A DNA stretch of 64,000 bases, from positions 2,224,001-2,288,000 of the forward strand of contig CP087965.1 of the NCBI GenBank assembly GCA_024703855.1. Reading direction: 5' to 3'. The DNA is from Polaromonas sp. P2-4 (lineage in GTDB: Bacteria; Pseudomonadota; Gammaproteobacteria; Burkholderiales; Burkholderiaceae_C). Shown here one piece after another: positions 62,149-64,000 of this stretch; position 1 is the stretch's first letter; every line of letters begins with the position of its first letter. A program made the translations under genes and the position numbers. The notes beneath the pieces were generated by a model. The model worked only from the letters and a program-made list of their open reading frames with translations. It had not been told where the DNA came from and made no database searches.

Positions 62149-62197
62149 TCCAGCCCAATAACTACGGGCGCAAGCAGCTATTAAAACAGTAGCAAAT
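62149..62197 (+). repeat. Comamonadaceae-type intergenic repeat, copy R8
   Basis: A near-complete copy: CCAGCCCAATAACTACGGGC, GCAAGCAGCTATTA, AAACAGTAGCAA. It lies between the AraC gene and the convergent deacylase gene. Confidence 0.8.
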
Positions 62198-62225
62198 CAG
62201 CGCTTTAGCGCTGTGCCACCCCTCG

Positions 62226-63202
62226 TCACAAGGGGCGGCGACGCGCGAAGCGCACCACGGTGACCCCGGCGCGCGCCTGGCGCACCGAGGGCATCACCAG
62301 CACGCAATCGTCGTAGGGTGTCGTGACCGGCTCGGCCTCATTCCAGCCGATCACGGTGCCGGCTTTCTCAATCAGCTCCAGCCCCTGAAATGGCTGGCTA
62401 AAGCGGAACTGCTCGCTGCGAGCCACCACCGGGCCGGTGACTTCCAGCACCCACTGGCGCGGCGCATCGTCCTGCAGCCAGCCCGGCAAGGCCTGCTGCA
62501 GGGCTTCGGCCTCCAGCGTGCCGGCGGCCCGCAGGAAACGCGCGCACATGTCTTCGGCCACGGTGCGGCTGACGAGGTCGCCATGAAAACCGCATTCCAG
62601 CAGCAATGAACGGGTCTCCGCATCAGCACCCTCAGGATGAAGCACCCCAAAACGGCCAAAGTCACGCATGCGCACACCGTCCTTGTGGCCGGCATCGACC
62701 ACGATGTGTTCCGGCGCACGCAGGCGCTTGGCCAACTCGAGGTTGCGGGGCTGCATGCCGGCCAGCAGCAGGGGGCGGCGCGTTCGTGCATCGAATGCAA
62801 GTCAAGCAGCCAGTCGGCGCGCTCGACAAACGGCCGCAACTCGGCAGCGCGGCGGCGCTCCAGCGTGCTGCCGCTGGCGATGCGCTCGACCTGCCATTGG
62901 CGGTTCAGGTCTTCATCGACAAAACGCGAGGCATCGTGGTGGGCCGCATCGAACCGGTCAAACGCGGCCAGGTTGCAAAACGCCAGGGTCAGTTGGCCGC
63001 GCTGCGGGCAGATAGCCGCTTCCAGCAAGCCCTTGAGCGCCCAGGCGCCGCACAGCTCGTTGCCGTGCACCAGTGCGCTGATCATCACAGAGGGGCCACT
63101 GTGCCCGGAGTCAAAGTGCCAGACGCCTTCCACCCCGGTGTTGCCGGCGCGCCAGGCCACGATGTCGGGCAGCCCCAGTTCAAAAGTCAGTGCGTCGCTC
63201 AT
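62226..63202 (-). CDS. Succinylglutamate desuccinylase/aspartoacylase-family zinc deacylase (M14-type; one frame break)
   Basis: This is a zinc carboxypeptidase-fold amidohydrolase that removes acyl groups from amino acids. It starts MSDALTFELGLPDIVAWRAG. The zinc ligands are in ISALVHGNELCGAWALKGLL (His and Glu of HGNE) and in WLLDLHSMHERAA (His). After a break at about 62772 (C-run) it continues GMQPRNLELAKRLRAPEHIV and ECGFHGDLVSRTVAEDMCAR, with the catalytic Glu. Restored length is about 325 residues. Its ATG overlaps the stop of the upstream Bug gene (ATGA), so uptake and deacylation are probably linked. Confidence 0.87.
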
Positions 63203-64000
63203 TCTTTGATCTTGGCGTAATCAACAGTTTTCTGGTACTTGGCGGTTTCTGCCTCCAGGAATTTCGGCATGTCCACATTGGGCGATGCCAGCGTGGAGCC
63301 GGTTTCTTCCAGCTTCTTGCGCAGCTCGGGCGACTGCATGGCCTCGCCGAAAGCCTTTTGAGCCGGGCCAGCACGGGCTCAGGCAGTTTGGCGGGGCCCA
63401 TCAACGCAAACCACACGCCGATGTCGATGCCCTTGAGCTGGTGGTTTTCGGCCAGGGCGGCAACTTCGGGCATCAAGGCCGAATGTTTGGCTTCCGTGGT
63501 ACCCAGCGCGACCAGCTTGCCACTGCGGATATGGGGCAGTGCGCTGGACAGCACAAACACGCCAAAGTCAATGTTGTTGCCCAGCAGGTCATTGGCCAGC
63601 GGCGCCACGCCGCGGTAAGGGATGTGGGTCATGAACAGGCCGCCCTGCTCCTTGACCATCTCGCCCGCCAGATGCAGCGCGGTGCCCACGCCGGAGCTGC
63701 CGTAGCTGAACTTGCCGGGGTTCTGTTTGACCAGGCTGAGAAACTGCCCCAGGGTCTTGACGCCGGACTTCTGCGAGGCGACCAGCACCAGGGGCTGCGA
63801 GGCAATCAGGCCAATCGGCGTGAAGTCCTTGATCTGGTATTTCACGGCGCTGGACACCAGGCGGCTGATCGCGATTTCGTTGTTGGCCCCCACCAGCAAG
63901 GTGTAGCCGTCGGGCGCGGCATTGACCACCTTTTGGGCGCCAATGGCGCCGCCGGCACCGCCCACGTTCTCGATCACCACCGGCACGCCCAGCTTTTTCG
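63199..64000 (-). CDS. Bug-family (TctC-like) receptor, partial at right edge (one frame break)
   Basis: The N-terminus with signal peptide lies beyond the window. Visible motifs are VVIENVGGAGGAIGAQKVV, APDGYTLLVGANNEIAISRL, GSSGVGTALHLAGEMVKEQG and THIPYRGVAPLANDLLGNNI. A missing A at about 63358 breaks the frame, and the other frame gives the C-terminal PKFLEAETAKYQK and KIKE before TGA (63199-63201). It overlaps the M14-type deacylase start by two bases, which suggests an N-acyl amino acid or similar amide as ligand. Confidence 0.9.

Overview
The window looks like a chromosomal segment of a Burkholderiales bacterium, most likely Comamonadaceae (Polaromonas/Rhodoferax/Variovorax group). 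The reasons are the dense set of Bug (TctC-type) solute receptors, the hpf-ptsN-hprK block, the fur/bamE divergence, the LysR-rich catabolic content, and two intergenic repeat families (a GGGCGCAAGCAGCTATTAAT-type repeat and a 'GCCCCCACG...CTCGGGGCGGCCC' repeat) that I associate with this family. No rRNA, tRNA, CRISPR array, prophage or complete insertion sequence was seen. About 45 single-base-type frame breaks affect 31 of the 57 annotated genes, including housekeeping genes (ssb, uvrA, mnmA, hprK, pntB). The likeliest reading is uncorrected indel error in the assembly. Broken genes are therefore annotated as single CDS spans with the break position given, and most are probably intact in the organism. 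Layout: 1-7.1 kb is housekeeping (dapB, bamE, fur, hprK, ptsN, hpf, a patatin-like lipase, and corA with a structured leader), ending in a five-copy 84-bp tandem array. 7.1-19.6 kb is one long leftward catabolic cluster: SDR, cupin, alpha/beta hydrolase, IclR regulator, second SDR, TPP-dependent lyase, aspartate-dehydrogenase-like enzyme, aldehyde dehydrogenase, two-domain extradiol-type VOC dioxygenase, Bug receptor, small HTH-like protein, Rieske oxygenase and its flavin/ferredoxin reductase. It reads as uptake, ring hydroxylation, ring cleavage and side-chain processing of an unidentified aromatic acid. 20.4-27.8 kb holds mtnN, fadD, the three-gene proton-translocating transhydrogenase (pntAA-pntAB-pntB) and a methylmalonate-semialdehyde dehydrogenase. 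27.9-28.2 kb is a fold-back element with about 31-bp terminal inverted repeats. 28.2-36.1 kb has a LysR gene, a NUDIX gene and then a LysR/Bug/MaoC-type hydratase/CaiB-BaiF CoA-transferase/CitE-type lyase/fumarase-superfamily island that resembles itaconate or citramalate breakdown. 36.2-40.8 kb is a tricarballylate locus (tcuR-tcuA-tcuB) in which a Bug receptor sits where a TcuC permease would be expected. 40.8-47.2 kb is mnmA, ssb, an MFS exporter and uvrA. 47.3-52.4 kb is a sigma-54 activator (AcoR type) divergent from an acetaldehyde-type dehydrogenase and an iron alcohol dehydrogenase, with recognisable enhancer palindromes and a -24/-12 promoter. 53-64 kb is a mixed accessory stretch: an M19 dipeptidase-like protein, a MerR/membrane-protein pair, a thioesterase, an EamA transporter, a LysR/NmrA-like pair, an alpha/beta hydrolase, a cytochrome P450 with a small membrane protein and a divergent AraC regulator, and an M14-type deacylase coupled to a fourth Bug receptor that runs off the right edge. 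The themes are uptake and oxidation of organic acids through orphan Bug receptors, and a rich layer of intergenic fold-back repeats, several of which begin exactly at the stop codon of the neighbouring gene.
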